7,350 nucleotides of DNA from Pseudomonadota bacterium (GCA_023416545.1 JAEZHO010000084.1:1-7350), one strand, 5' to 3'. Shown: positions 1-6,753, counted from the first letter of the stretch. The notes: generated by a model not told the origin, from the letters alone. Program-made: numbers and translations.

Positions 1-722
1 ACCGGTACTCCTTTCAGCCAGAGCCGCAGCGCCTCCCAATGGATCGCCGCGGTAACCTTGAGCGTCATCAGGGGGAAACTGGCCACGGCACGGAAAAGGT
101 TCGCATCGGAGAGCACACGTCGGGTGCTGGCAAAGGACGCGGACAGCAATGGACCGTCGCCATCCGTCTCCCTTATCGCAATCGCCACGCGTGCATCCGG
201 TCGGCGGGTGGTGAAATGATAGGAGCAGTTCATCGGCATAAACGGCGAGACGTAGAGCGCCTTCTCGCATGAATGCCGCACGACGCCTCGCGTCTCGCCG
301 CCCACCTTGATCACATAGGTGTGCCGCTCATGGAAGGTGTTGCAGACCTCGTAGAGGATTGCCAGCAGGGTCCCGTCCCGCGCCTCGCAGAAATAGACCG
401 TCAGCGGGTTGAAGACATAACCGAACAGGCGCGGATAGCACAGAATCCGAATCCTGACGTCAGGATGATCGACGCCGGCATCGGCCAGCTGTGTCTCTAC
501 CCATTCCCTGAGTCTGCCCGGTTCGCTCGATCCGTGGTCCTTGTCCCAGAAGCTGATCACGGCCCTGCGGTTGTGTCCGAACAGTCGAAGACGCCGATCG
601 AGCGCCGGCAGCTCATCCGCGTCGATGAGAAGGGAGAATACTTTGTAGCGAAGCTTGTGTTCCTTCGGCCGATAGCGACGATGCACGACATCGCCGATGT
701 AGAGTGCGGATCCTTCGGTCAT
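1..722 (-). CDS. DUF1365 family protein (3' end outside window)
   Basis: This reading frame runs leftward and is open at base 1, giving about 240 residues from ATG 722-720, so little of the usual roughly 260-residue family length is missing. It begins MTEGSALYIGDVVHRRYRP and carries the family signature RLFGYVFNPLTVYFC near residues 98-112, followed by VCNTFHERHTY and the SPFMPMNCSYHF stretch. A Shine-Dalgarno site AGAGG (734-730) lies 7 bases before the ATG. The ATG overlaps the stop of the upstream oxidoreductase gene (ATGA), so the two are almost certainly co-transcribed and translationally coupled. The biochemical function of DUF1365 is not established. Family members usually sit between an FAD oxidoreductase and a cyclopropane-fatty-acid-synthase-like methyltransferase, which would be expected just left of this window. 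A role in modifying membrane fatty acids is inferred from that context only. The identification of the family is firm. Confidence 0.9.
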   Translation of the reverse strand, partial: MTEGSALYIGDVVHRRYRPKEHKLRYKVFSLLIDADELPALDRRLRLFGHNRRAVISFWDKDHGSSEPGRLREWVETQLADAGVDHPDVRIRILCYPRLFGYVFNPLTVYFCEARDGTLLAILYEVCNTFHERHTYVIKVGGETRGVVRHSCEKALYVSPFMPMNCSYHFTTRRPDARVAIAIRETDGDGPLLSASFASTRRVLSDANLFRAVASFPLMTLKVTAAIHWEALRLWLKGVP

Positions 723-2071
723 TCGGCGGCCTCTAGCATCGCAGGCGCGAAAATCCTGCCGGACGGGTCCGAGAGCGTCCAAGGCCTCCGCGTGCCGGTC
801 AACTGTTCCGCGACGGCAAGGCCTGCCTGCAGGCCGTCCTCGTGAAAGCCGCTGCCGAAATACGCGCCGCAGAACCAGATGCCCCGCCTTCCCTGCAGGT
901 CCCAGAGCCGGCGCTGCGCCTGCATCGCCGCCTGGTCGAAGAGCGGATGCTTGTAGTCGAACGTCCGGATGACGTGTCCCGGATCGATGTCGCGGCACGG
1001 ATTAAGCGTGACGAAGATCGGCTTGCTGGTGGAGAGGGTCTGCAGACGGTTCATCCAGTAGGTGACGCACAGCGGCCGCTCACCGCTGGACTGCCTCCCT
1101 CCGATATAGTTCCAGCTCGACCACACGTGCTTCCTCTTTGGCATGACCGCCCGGTCGCCATGAAGAACGGCCCGGTTGCGCGTATAGCGGAAGCAGCCGA
1201 GAACTTCCTGCTCCCGCCGATCCGGACCCGCGATGACGGCAAGCGCATCGTCCGCACGCGTCGCCAGGATCACCTGATCGAAACGGTCCTCGTTGCCCGA
1301 GGCATCCTTGACGAGCACGCCGCGAGCCTCGCTCCGCACCTCCACGACCCGGCTGCCCAGACGCACCTCGCCCCGGAAATCTCCCATGAGGCGCCGGACA
1401 TATTCGATGCTCCCGCCTCTGACCGTCCGCCATTGGGGCCGGTCCTTGAACTGCACCAGGCCGTGGTTGCAGAAGAAGCGCAGGAACGCCTTGAGCGGAT
1501 AGTCCCGCATGTCGTTGGCGGTCGTGGACCAGATCGCGGCGGCCATGGGCAGGAGGTGGTCGTCGATGAAGGCTTGCGAATATCCCTCCTGCCTCAGGAA
1601 ATCGCCGAGGGTGAGATCGTCGAGCTCAGGTCGCTGCAGCATCCGGGGTGCGTCCCGGTAGAAGCGAACGACATCGGACATCATGCGCCAGAAACGGGGA
1701 CGCGCTGCATTCCGTCGCTGGCCGAACAGTCCGCCGAACCCGGTCCCGGAATATTCGAAGGACCCGTCATCGAGAGAGGCGGCAAAAGACATGTTCGTCG
1801 CATCGGTCTGGACCCCCAAGTGCTCGAACAAGGCAACTAGGTTGGGGTAGTTGAGTTCATTGTAGACGATGAAGCCGGTGTCTACGGGAACGTTTCCGCC
1901 GTCGACTTCGACTGCCACCGTGTTGGAGTGCCCTCCAACTCGGTCTTCCGCCTCATAGACGGTCACGTCGCAGGTCTTGCCGGCAAGCCAGGCGGCCGCC
2001 ATGCCGCTGATCCCCGTTCCGATGACGGCGATGCGCGTCGTACCCCCGTCGCCCGAAAATCCCTGTCTCAT
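719..2071 (-). CDS. FAD/NAD(P)-binding amine-oxidase-like oxidoreductase
   Basis: This 450-residue protein resembles the COG2907 group of predicted FAD-dependent oxidoreductases. The N-terminal Rossmann motif IAVIGTGISGMAAAW (G18, G20, G23) is followed by the acidic residue E40 at the end of the second strand and by RVGGHSNT (44-51), the typical flavin-binding start of amine oxidase, desaturase and carotenoid-type flavoproteins. Near the C-terminus, GIWFCGAYFGSGFHEDGLQ is the second FAD-contacting segment of the fold. No signal peptide or membrane segment is evident, so a cytoplasmic or membrane-peripheral site is likely. ATG 2071-2069 was chosen because GAGGG (2082-2078) lies 6 bases upstream and the Rossmann strand starts shortly after. 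Its stop overlaps the DUF1365 start. It lies divergent to rpoE-chrR, as in singlet-oxygen regulons, where relatives are linked to fatty-acid modification. The substrate is unknown, and a fatty-acyl desaturase or oxidase is only a context-based guess. Confidence 0.9.
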   Translation of the reverse strand: MRQGFSGDGGTTRIAVIGTGISGMAAAWLAGKTCDVTVYEAEDRVGGHSNTVAVEVDGGNVPVDTGFIVYNELNYPNLVALFEHLGVQTDATNMSFAASLDDGSFEYSGTGFGGLFGQRRNAARPRFWRMMSDVVRFYRDAPRMLQRPELDDLTLGDFLRQEGYSQAFIDDHLLPMAAAIWSTTANDMRDYPLKAFLRFFCNHGLVQFKDRPQWRTVRGGSIEYVRRLMGDFRGEVRLGSRVVEVRSEARGVLVKDASGNEDRFDQVILATRADDALAVIAGPDRREQEVLGCFRYTRNRAVLHGDRAVMPKRKHVWSSWNYIGGRQSSGERPLCVTYWMNRLQTLSTSKPIFVTLNPCRDIDPGHVIRTFDYKHPLFDQAAMQAQRRLWDLQGRRGIWFCGAYFGSGFHEDGLQAGLAVAEQLTGTRRPWTLSDPSGRIFAPAMLEAAE

Positions 2072-2100
2072 GCACTGCCCTCATTCATCCTTTTGATGGG

Positions 2101-2130
2101 CTTCTACGTGCCCCGAAGGCGGCTGGATTG
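2101..2130 (-). promoter_or_regulatory. candidate RpoE-type promoter for the leftward operon
   Basis: Read on the minus strand, CAATCC (2130-2125) is separated by 18 bases from TAGAAG (2106-2101). This has the same geometry as the promoter facing rpoE, but the -35 matches TGATCC only in ATCC and the -10 match is loose. Transcription would begin near 2095, leaving a leader of about 25 bases that contains the GAGGG ribosome site. Its position and spacing are attractive, but the match alone is weak. A sigma70 promoter in the same spacer is also possible. Confidence 0.35.
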
Positions 2131-2159
2131 GCTGACGATGGCTCCCCGCAGGATTTTTT

Positions 2160-2189
2160 TGATCCATCATGCAATCGACAGCGTAATGG
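2160..2189 (+). promoter_or_regulatory. RpoE (ECF11-type) autoregulatory promoter
   Basis: TGATCC (2160-2165) is followed by an 18-base spacer and TAATGG (2184-2189). The known RpoE promoter of Rhodobacter sphaeroides has a TGATCC -35 with a TAAGA-like -10 about 18 bases on, so the -35 is exact and the spacing correct. A T-run (2154-2160) immediately precedes and overlaps it. Transcription would start near 2195, giving an rpoE leader of roughly 85 bases. This predicts positive autoregulation of rpoE-chrR and the following gene. Confidence 0.75.
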
Positions 2190-2281
2190 CCGGCATGAGC
2201 TTGAGCATTCCATTTGCACCGCAGGCGTGCCAGAACCAAGCATCCGCGACGCTCCGGCGGCGTGCAAGGCAAGGCGCAGCT

Positions 2282-2866
2282 ATGACAAAGCCGAAGAACC
2301 CGGCAGGCGGGACAGATCAACCGACCCCGGCCCAACTCGCCACGCTGCTGGTAACGGTGGGGCGGGCGCGTGACGTTGCCGCGTTCGAGACGCTTTTCCG
2401 GTTCTACGCCCCGAAGATTCGAGCCTTCATGGCACTCAAGACGAAGGACAGGCAGACGGCAGAAGAGCTGATGCAGGAAACGATGATGGCCGTCTGGTCG
2501 AAGTCGAGCCAGTTCGATCCGGCGAGAGGCACCGTATCGGCATGGGTGTTCACCGTGGCGCGAAACATCCGCATCGACGCCTACCGCCGCAAGCTGCCGA
2601 TGTTCGATCCGCAAGATCCGGCCTTCGTTGCGGACGACGTCCCACCCGCCGACAAGGAAGTCGAACAGGCGCAACAGGCCGTCCTGCTCGGCCGGGCGCT
2701 TTCGACCCTTCCGAGCGAGCAGCAGGACGTGCTCAAGAAGGCGTTCTTCGAAGACATTCCGCACTCTGCCATTGCCCAGCAGATGAACCTGCCGCTCGGC
2801 ACCGTGAAGTCGCGGATCCGGCTGGCCTTCGCAAAGCTCCGCGCGGCGCTGGAGGAACGGCCATGA
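2282..2866 (+). CDS. rpoE: RpoE-type ECF sigma factor (ChrR-controlled, ECF11 group)
   Basis: This 194-residue sigma factor directs RNA polymerase to photooxidative stress promoters. Sigma region 2 spans about residues 35-105, with AEELMQETMMAVW (60-72) and the region 2.4-like WVFTVARNIRIDAYRRK (88-104). Region 4 spans about 138-190, with LPSEQQDVL and the helix-turn-helix IAQQMNLPLGTVKSRIRLA (164-182). The frame stays open upstream to 1928, but homology begins only here, the segment before 2282 contains the promoter, and a weak purine-rich site (AAGG, 2271-2274) precedes ATG 2282. The length is typical for an ECF factor. The stop overlaps the chrR start (ATGA, 2863-2866), which favours balanced production of sigma and anti-sigma. 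Its partner is the adjacent ChrR. By family knowledge, singlet oxygen triggers loss of ChrR and sigma release. Regulon membership of the neighbouring genes is inferred from the promoter match. Confidence 0.93.
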   Translation: MTKPKNPAGGTDQPTPAQLATLLVTVGRARDVAAFETLFRFYAPKIRAFMALKTKDRQTAEELMQETMMAVWSKSSQFDPARGTVSAWVFTVARNIRIDAYRRKLPMFDPQDPAFVADDVPPADKEVEQAQQAVLLGRALSTLPSEQQDVLKKAFFEDIPHSAIAQQMNLPLGTVKSRIRLAFAKLRAALEERP

Positions 2867-3543
2867 CGGTGCGCCACCATATCAGCGAGGAAATGCTCCT
2901 CGACTATGCCGCCGGCACCCTGTCGGAGGGCTGGGGCATCGCCATTGCTTCCCACCTTGCCCTTTGCCCCGCCTGCCGCAATCATCTTGCAGCGATGGAG
3001 GGCGCCGCCGGTGCTCTTCTGGAAAAGGTCACCCAGTCGGAGGGCGTCGATGATTCATGGGACATCTTCCGGGAGCGCCTGAAGGATTGCCATGTCGATC
3101 CGACGGACGCGGGCCGTGCCCATCAGACAAAAGCGGGAGGCCGGCCTGAGGCACCTAGTGCCGTTCTTCCGGAGCCGCTGCGATCCTACGTGGGCAGCGA
3201 TGTCGGCGGGCTGAAATGGCGCGCTCTCGGTCGCGGCGCCTATCAGATCCGCATCCAGACAGATGATCCTTCCACACAGGTGCGGCTGCTTCGAATTCCG
3301 GCGGGACGGCCGGTCCCCGAGCACACGCACCAGGGTCGCGAACTCACACTTGTTCTCTCGGGGAGCTTCCGCGACGGCGACCAGATCTTCCAGCGTGGCG
3401 ATATGGAGGAGGCCGATGACGATCTTCTTCACACGCCGGTAGCGACGGAAGGCGAGGATTGTATCTGCCTTGCCGTGACGGAAGCGCCATTGAAGTTCAC
3501 CAGCTGGATCATGCGGATGATCCAGCCCATCCTGAAAATCTGA
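2863..3543 (+). CDS. chrR: ChrR-type zinc anti-sigma factor with cupin domain
   Basis: This 226-residue protein is the cognate inhibitor of the preceding sigma factor. The N-terminal zinc anti-sigma domain has H6, H31, C35 and C38 (HLALCPAC), the same ligand set and numbering as Rhodobacter sphaeroides ChrR. The C-terminal cupin domain (about 115-215) keeps the metal-ligand set H154, H156, E160 (EHTHQGRE) and H190 (LLHTP). In the family, the N-terminal domain alone binds sigma, while the cupin domain is needed to respond to singlet oxygen. The linker (about 75-105) is poorly conserved in appearance. GGAGG (2851-2855) lies 7 bases before ATG 2863 inside the end of rpoE, fixing the start and indicating translational coupling. 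The protein is soluble, with no membrane segment, so it acts in the cytoplasm. Because all metal ligands are kept, it is very likely functional. Confidence 0.95.
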   Translation: MTVRHHISEEMLLDYAAGTLSEGWGIAIASHLALCPACRNHLAAMEGAAGALLEKVTQSEGVDDSWDIFRERLKDCHVDPTDAGRAHQTKAGGRPEAPSAVLPEPLRSYVGSDVGGLKWRALGRGAYQIRIQTDDPSTQVRLLRIPAGRPVPEHTHQGRELTLVLSGSFRDGDQIFQRGDMEEADDDLLHTPVATEGEDCICLAVTEAPLKFTSWIMRMIQPILKI

Positions 3544-3568
3544 TGCAAGACTGGGAAAGGTAAGCCCG

Positions 3569-3970
3569 ATGCCCGCGCCTGTCGTAGCCTATCTTGTCAC
3601 CGCAATCGCGTTCTTCTCCGTAGACGCGATCTGGCTCGGTCGGGTGGCGACCACGCTATACCGCGGCTGGCTCGGCGACATGATGCTGGAACAACCCAAT
3701 TTCACAGCCGCGGGCGCGTTCTATTTGGTCTATGTGGCCGGCATCGTCTACTTCGCCGTCATGCCCGCACTCGCCGACGAAAGCTGGGCGCAGGCGGCCA
3801 TTGCGGGCGCCGTGCTGGGGCTTGTGGCCTATGGCACCTATGACATGACAAATCTTGCGACGCTGAAGAACTGGTCGCTGGCCATGACCATCACCGACAT
3901 GGCCTGGGGCACGGCCCTCACCTCCTTCGCCGCCACGGTGGGCTTCTTCGTGACGCAAAAGCTGGCCTGA
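3569..3970 (+). CDS. DUF2177 family small integral membrane protein
   Basis: This 133-residue hydrophobic protein has about four membrane segments, roughly at 4-24, 46-67, 73-92 and 106-128, with short polar links. It begins MPAPVVAYLVTAIAFFSVDAIWLG and contains the YGTYDMTNLATLKNW stretch characteristic of DUF2177, ending TVGFFVTQKLA. GGGAAAGG (3553-3560) lies 8 bases before ATG 3569. Only 25 bases separate it from chrR, with no terminator or obvious promoter between, so it is probably the third gene of the rpoE operon and induced with it. No enzymatic function is known for the family and no catalytic residues are apparent. A role in the membrane response to photooxidative damage is inferred from context. 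It is very likely an inner-membrane protein. Confidence 0.88.
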   Translation: MPAPVVAYLVTAIAFFSVDAIWLGRVATTLYRGWLGDMMLEQPNFTAAGAFYLVYVAGIVYFAVMPALADESWAQAAIAGAVLGLVAYGTYDMTNLATLKNWSLAMTITDMAWGTALTSFAATVGFFVTQKLA

Positions 3971-4003
3971 GGGCACGCCAACGCCTAACTTCAGGGCAGA
4001 CGG

Positions 4004-4031
4004 TTTACATCGGGGCACTCCGCTCTATTCT
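4004..4031 (+). promoter_or_regulatory. sigma70-like promoter of the phytochrome operon
   Basis: TTTACA (4004-4009, five of six with TTGACA) is followed by a 16-base spacer and TATTCT (4026-4031, four of six with TATAAT). Transcription would start near 4038. It lies in the 133-base spacer between the DUF2177 gene and the phytochrome start. No convincing terminator was seen in that spacer, so read-through from the rpoE operon remains possible. A start near 4038 leaves almost no leader for a GTG at 4041, but about 65 bases for GTG 4104. Confidence 0.5.
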
Positions 4032-4088
4032 GCCAGACGAGTGAGCGGCAGGGCCTCATCCGCGAAAGCCTATCGCCGGAGATCAAGC

Positions 4089-4096
4089 GGGAGGAG
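4089..4096 (+). promoter_or_regulatory. Shine-Dalgarno site that decides the phytochrome start
   Basis: GGGAGGAG at 4089-4096 is a near-perfect ribosome binding site. It lies 7 bases before GTG 4104, ideal spacing, but only one base before GTG 4098. GTG 4041 has no comparable site upstream. This supports initiation at 4104. Confidence 0.75.
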
Positions 4097-4103
4097 TGTG
4101 CGC

Positions 4104-6302
4104 GTGCTGCAGCCCGAATCGGACATCGAAGGCTGCGCACGGGAGCTAATTCACATTCCCGGCGCCATCCAACCGCATGGAGCATTGTTCGTCCTCCGCC
4201 CTTCCGACATGTCGGTCATCCAAGCCAGCGCGAATGCGGCAGCCGTGCTCGGCTCAGCGGTCTCGCTTGGCGAGAAACCGCCCGGCCTCGGCGCCGAAGT
4301 GGAACGGCTCAGGCTCTGGTACGAAAGCGGAGAGCCCACGATCCAGATAACCGCACCCGAGCACGGCTTGATGCTGATGGCCCACCGGGCAGACCCGGTT
4401 ATCGTCGTCGAGGCTGAACATGCCGAGGAGGCCATGGCCTCCGACATATTTCCGGGGCTGCGAAGCTTCGTGGACAGGCTTGCCGCGCAGTCCGACGCTG
4501 CTGGCTCCCTCGACGAGACCGTGCGTTTCGTTCACGACCTCACCGGCTTCGACCGGGTCCTTGCCTATCGGTTCGACGAAGACTGGAATGGTCACGTCGT
4601 GGCCGAGGCCGGCAACGGAAAACTGCCCTCCTATCTCGACCTGCGCTTCCCGGCCTCCGACATACCGGCTCAGGCAAGAGCCCTTTACGCCAGCAACCGG
4701 GTTAGGCTCATCCCGGATGTGAACTACACGCCGGCTCCAATCGAGCCCGCCTTCAATCCCGAGACCGGTCTTCCGCTCGACCTGAGCTTCGCGCAGCTGC
4801 GCAGCGTCTCGCCCATCCATCTCGAATACATGCGTAACATGGGCACCGCCGCCTCCATGTCGATCTCGATCATGATCGACGGGCAGTTATGGGGGCTTGT
4901 CTCCTGCCATAGCGCCAGGCCGCACAGGATAAGCGCGACGCTTCGGGATCTGTGCGACTTCGTCGTCCAGTCGCTGGCCATGCGGATTGCGGCCCAGGAT
5001 CGCGCCGAGGGGGCGTCGCAGCGCGCCGATCTCGGCCAGATCACGGCGCGGCTCCTGGCCTCCATGACCGCGCGGGCCGATTGGGTCGAAGGATTGGCGG
5101 AGGCCAGCGACGATCTCATGGAACAGGTGAGCGCATCAGGCGCGGCAATCATCACCGATACCCGCTGCGTCCGGCTGGGCGAAACCCCTTCGGAGAAGCA
5201 GCTGCAGGCGATCGTACAGTGGCTGGAACGCAATGGAGATACCGAAGAGGTCTTCGCCACGACGTCGCTATGCACCGGAATGCCTGACGCCGCCGAATTT
5301 GCGGACACGGCGAGCGGAATTCTCGCGATCAGGCTGTCCAAGCTTTATCCCAGCTGGCTGATCTGGGTGAGGCCGGAAATCCGCCGGACCGTCACCTGGG
5401 GCGGCAATCCCCACAAGTACGTGAGCGAGAACGGACGCATCCATCCGCGCAAGTCGTTCGAGGCCTGGCAGGAACAGGTGCGAATGCATGCCAGGCCATG
5501 GACGGCATCGGAGATCGCGGCCGCGCGCGACCTTCGCGCCGCAATCGTCGGGATCGTCCTGCGCCGCGCGGAAGAACTCGCCGAACTGACCAGCGAACTC
5601 CAACGGTCGAACAAGGAGCTTGAGGCTTTCTCCTACTCCGTTTCCCATGACCTGCGGGCGCCCTTCCGCCATATCGTCGGCTTTGCCCAGTTGCTGCGCG
5701 AACGCGAAGGAGAGATGGACGAGAAGTCCCGGCACTATCTCAGCAACATCTCGGATTCGGCACTTGCCGCCGGCCGGCTGGTGGACGACCTGCTGAACTT
5801 TTCCCATCTTGGCCGGACGGCGATCGTCCCCAAGAAGGTGGATATGAACAAGCTTGTTTCCGAGGTGATCAAGAGCGTGATGATCACGCAAGCGGAACGG
5901 AAAATCGAATGGCGGGTTTCATCGCTTCCGGTTGCCTGGGGCGATGCAACCCTGCTGCGGCAGGTCTGGTATAACCTGGTCGACAACGCGGTGAAGTACA
6001 CCAGGGACCAGCATCCTGCCGAAATCTCGATCGCCGGATCTCTTGATGGAAACCAGGTCGTGTACCGCATTTCCGACAACGGCGTGGGGTTCGACATGGC
6101 ATATGTCGGAAAACTGTTCGGCGTCTTCCAGAGGCTTCAGCGCGCGGAAGACTTCGAAGGGACGGGTATCGGGCTGGCACTGGCCCGGAGAATCATCGAC
6201 CGTCACGGCGGCTCGATCACTGCAACAGGCGCAGTTGGCAGCGGAGCCGAATTCGTATTCGCGTTGCCGACACGGGAGAGAAAGGGAAGAGCGATTGCCT
6301 GA
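4104..6302 (+). CDS. bphP: bacteriophytochrome sensor histidine kinase
   Basis: This 732-residue red/far-red photoreceptor kinase binds biliverdin. Domains run PAS (about 10-110), GAF (130-300), PHY (310-480), HisKA (500-570) and HATPase_c (610-725). The biliverdin-attaching Cys is C11 in CARELIHIPGAIQPHG. The GAF chromophore pocket keeps D186 of the PASDIP motif, H239 and Y242 (SPIHLEYMRNMG) and H269 (CHSARP). The PHY tongue has WGG and PRKSF (448-452). The phosphoacceptor is H515 in SYSVSHDLRAPFRH, with N628 in the N-box, DNGVGF (658-663) and GTGIGL (686-691). All hallmarks are intact, so photoconversion and autophosphorylation are expected. It is cytoplasmic, with no membrane segment. The frame extends to GTG 4041, but GTG 4104 has the ribosome site and a short N-terminus before C11, as in the family. 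No heme oxygenase gene, the source of biliverdin, is in the window. The stop overlaps the next gene, the probable phosphotransfer partner. Confidence 0.96.
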   Translation: MLQPESDIEGCARELIHIPGAIQPHGALFVLRPSDMSVIQASANAAAVLGSAVSLGEKPPGLGAEVERLRLWYESGEPTIQITAPEHGLMLMAHRADPVIVVEAEHAEEAMASDIFPGLRSFVDRLAAQSDAAGSLDETVRFVHDLTGFDRVLAYRFDEDWNGHVVAEAGNGKLPSYLDLRFPASDIPAQARALYASNRVRLIPDVNYTPAPIEPAFNPETGLPLDLSFAQLRSVSPIHLEYMRNMGTAASMSISIMIDGQLWGLVSCHSARPHRISATLRDLCDFVVQSLAMRIAAQDRAEGASQRADLGQITARLLASMTARADWVEGLAEASDDLMEQVSASGAAIITDTRCVRLGETPSEKQLQAIVQWLERNGDTEEVFATTSLCTGMPDAAEFADTASGILAIRLSKLYPSWLIWVRPEIRRTVTWGGNPHKYVSENGRIHPRKSFEAWQEQVRMHARPWTASEIAAARDLRAAIVGIVLRRAEELAELTSELQRSNKELEAFSYSVSHDLRAPFRHIVGFAQLLREREGEMDEKSRHYLSNISDSALAAGRLVDDLLNFSHLGRTAIVPKKVDMNKLVSEVIKSVMITQAERKIEWRVSSLPVAWGDATLLRQVWYNLVDNAVKYTRDQHPAEISIAGSLDGNQVVYRISDNGVGFDMAYVGKLFGVFQRLQRAEDFEGTGIGLALARRIIDRHGGSITATGAVGSGAEFVFALPTRERKGRAIA
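6284..6289 (+). promoter_or_regulatory. Shine-Dalgarno site for the TTG-started response regulator
   Basis: A purine-rich GGGAAG at 6284-6289, within the end of bphP, lies 5 bases before TTG 6295. It supports this unusual start, since no ATG or GTG occurs at the right point before the conserved PILLVEDS strand. Confidence 0.55.
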
Positions 6303-6753
6303 ACTGAGACCGATCCTTCTCGTGGAAGACAGTCCGCGAGATCTTGAACTGACACTTGCGGCACTGGAGAAGTGCCAGCTCGCAAACGAAATCATCATCG
6401 CGCGCGACGGCGCAGAGGCGATCGACTATCTCTTCGCCACGGGCGCCCACGAGGGCCGGCCCGACGGAGATCCGACCGTTGTCCTTCTGGACCTCAAACT
6501 GCCCAAGATCGACGGCCTCGAAGTGCTCGAGCGCGTGAAGGGCGACGAGAGGCTCCGCCACATCCCCATGGTCATGCTGACGTCCTCGCGGGAAGAGCAG
6601 GACCTCGTGAAGAGCTATGAGCTCGGCGTCAACGCCTTCGTCGTCAAGCCCGTCGAGTTCAACGAGTTCTTCAAGGCCATCCAGGACCTCGGCGTCTTCT
6701 GGGCGCTCCTGAACGAACCGCCACCGGGATCCCGACGCAATGGACTTGCATAA
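6295..6753 (+). CDS. single-domain response regulator (Rcp1-like phytochrome partner)
   Basis: This 152-residue protein consists of one receiver domain with no DNA-binding or enzymatic output. It starts at TTG 6295 (MPELRPILLVEDSPRDLE), 8 bases inside the end of bphP. The receiver keeps the acidic pair E11-D12, the phosphoacceptor D66 (VVLLDLKLPKIDG), T96 (MLTSS) and K118 (VVKPVEF). Length and sequence style match the Rcp1-like regulators that commonly follow phytochrome kinases, so it is the likely target of the phytochrome H515 phosphoryl group. With no output domain, it presumably acts by protein contact or as a phosphate shuttle or sink to other kinases, possibly the downstream REC-HWE protein. 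The frame is open upstream to ATG 6043, but that part only shadows the kinase gene in another frame. The TTG start is supported by the ribosome site and by where homology begins. Confidence 0.93.
   Translation: MPELRPILLVEDSPRDLELTLAALEKCQLANEIIIARDGAEAIDYLFATGAHEGRPDGDPTVVLLDLKLPKIDGLEVLERVKGDERLRHIPMVMLTSSREEQDLVKSYELGVNAFVVKPVEFNEFFKAIQDLGVFWALLNEPPPGSRRNGLA

Noticed and set aside
273..845. 190-residue plus-strand open frame at the left end
   Set aside because: It is the antisense shadow of the DUF1365 gene, whose family motifs are plain on the minus strand.
842..1840. 332-residue open frame on the plus strand opposite the oxidoreductase gene
   Set aside because: It is an antisense shadow in GC-rich DNA. 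The minus strand codes for a clear FAD-binding protein, and the plus-strand translation has no recognisable fold and is rich in Arg, Pro, Glu and His.
1928..2281. N-terminal extension of the sigma factor frame
   Set aside because: It overlaps the divergent gene and the RpoE promoter, has no homology-like content, and the ECF fold begins after ATG 2282.
3518..3546. TGATCC near the end of chrR, considered as an internal RpoE promoter for DUF2177
   Set aside because: The sequence at -10 distance (TGATGC at 17 bases) is a poor match, and the hexamer lies in conserved-looking coding sequence.
3543..3563. Six-codon open frame (MQDWER) starting at a TGATG overlap with the chrR stop
   Set aside because: It is too short to support as a gene, has no ribosome site of its own, and probably arises by chance in the chrR-DUF2177 gap.
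3966..3996. Possible terminator stem CCTGA/TCAGG after DUF2177
   Set aside because: It has only five base pairs, a loop of over 20 bases and no T-run, so it is not a credible terminator.
5865..5887. Inverted repeat GTGATCA-N9-TGATCAC
   Set aside because: It lies inside the phytochrome kinase region where codons explain the bases. A single 7-base palindrome there is likely chance.
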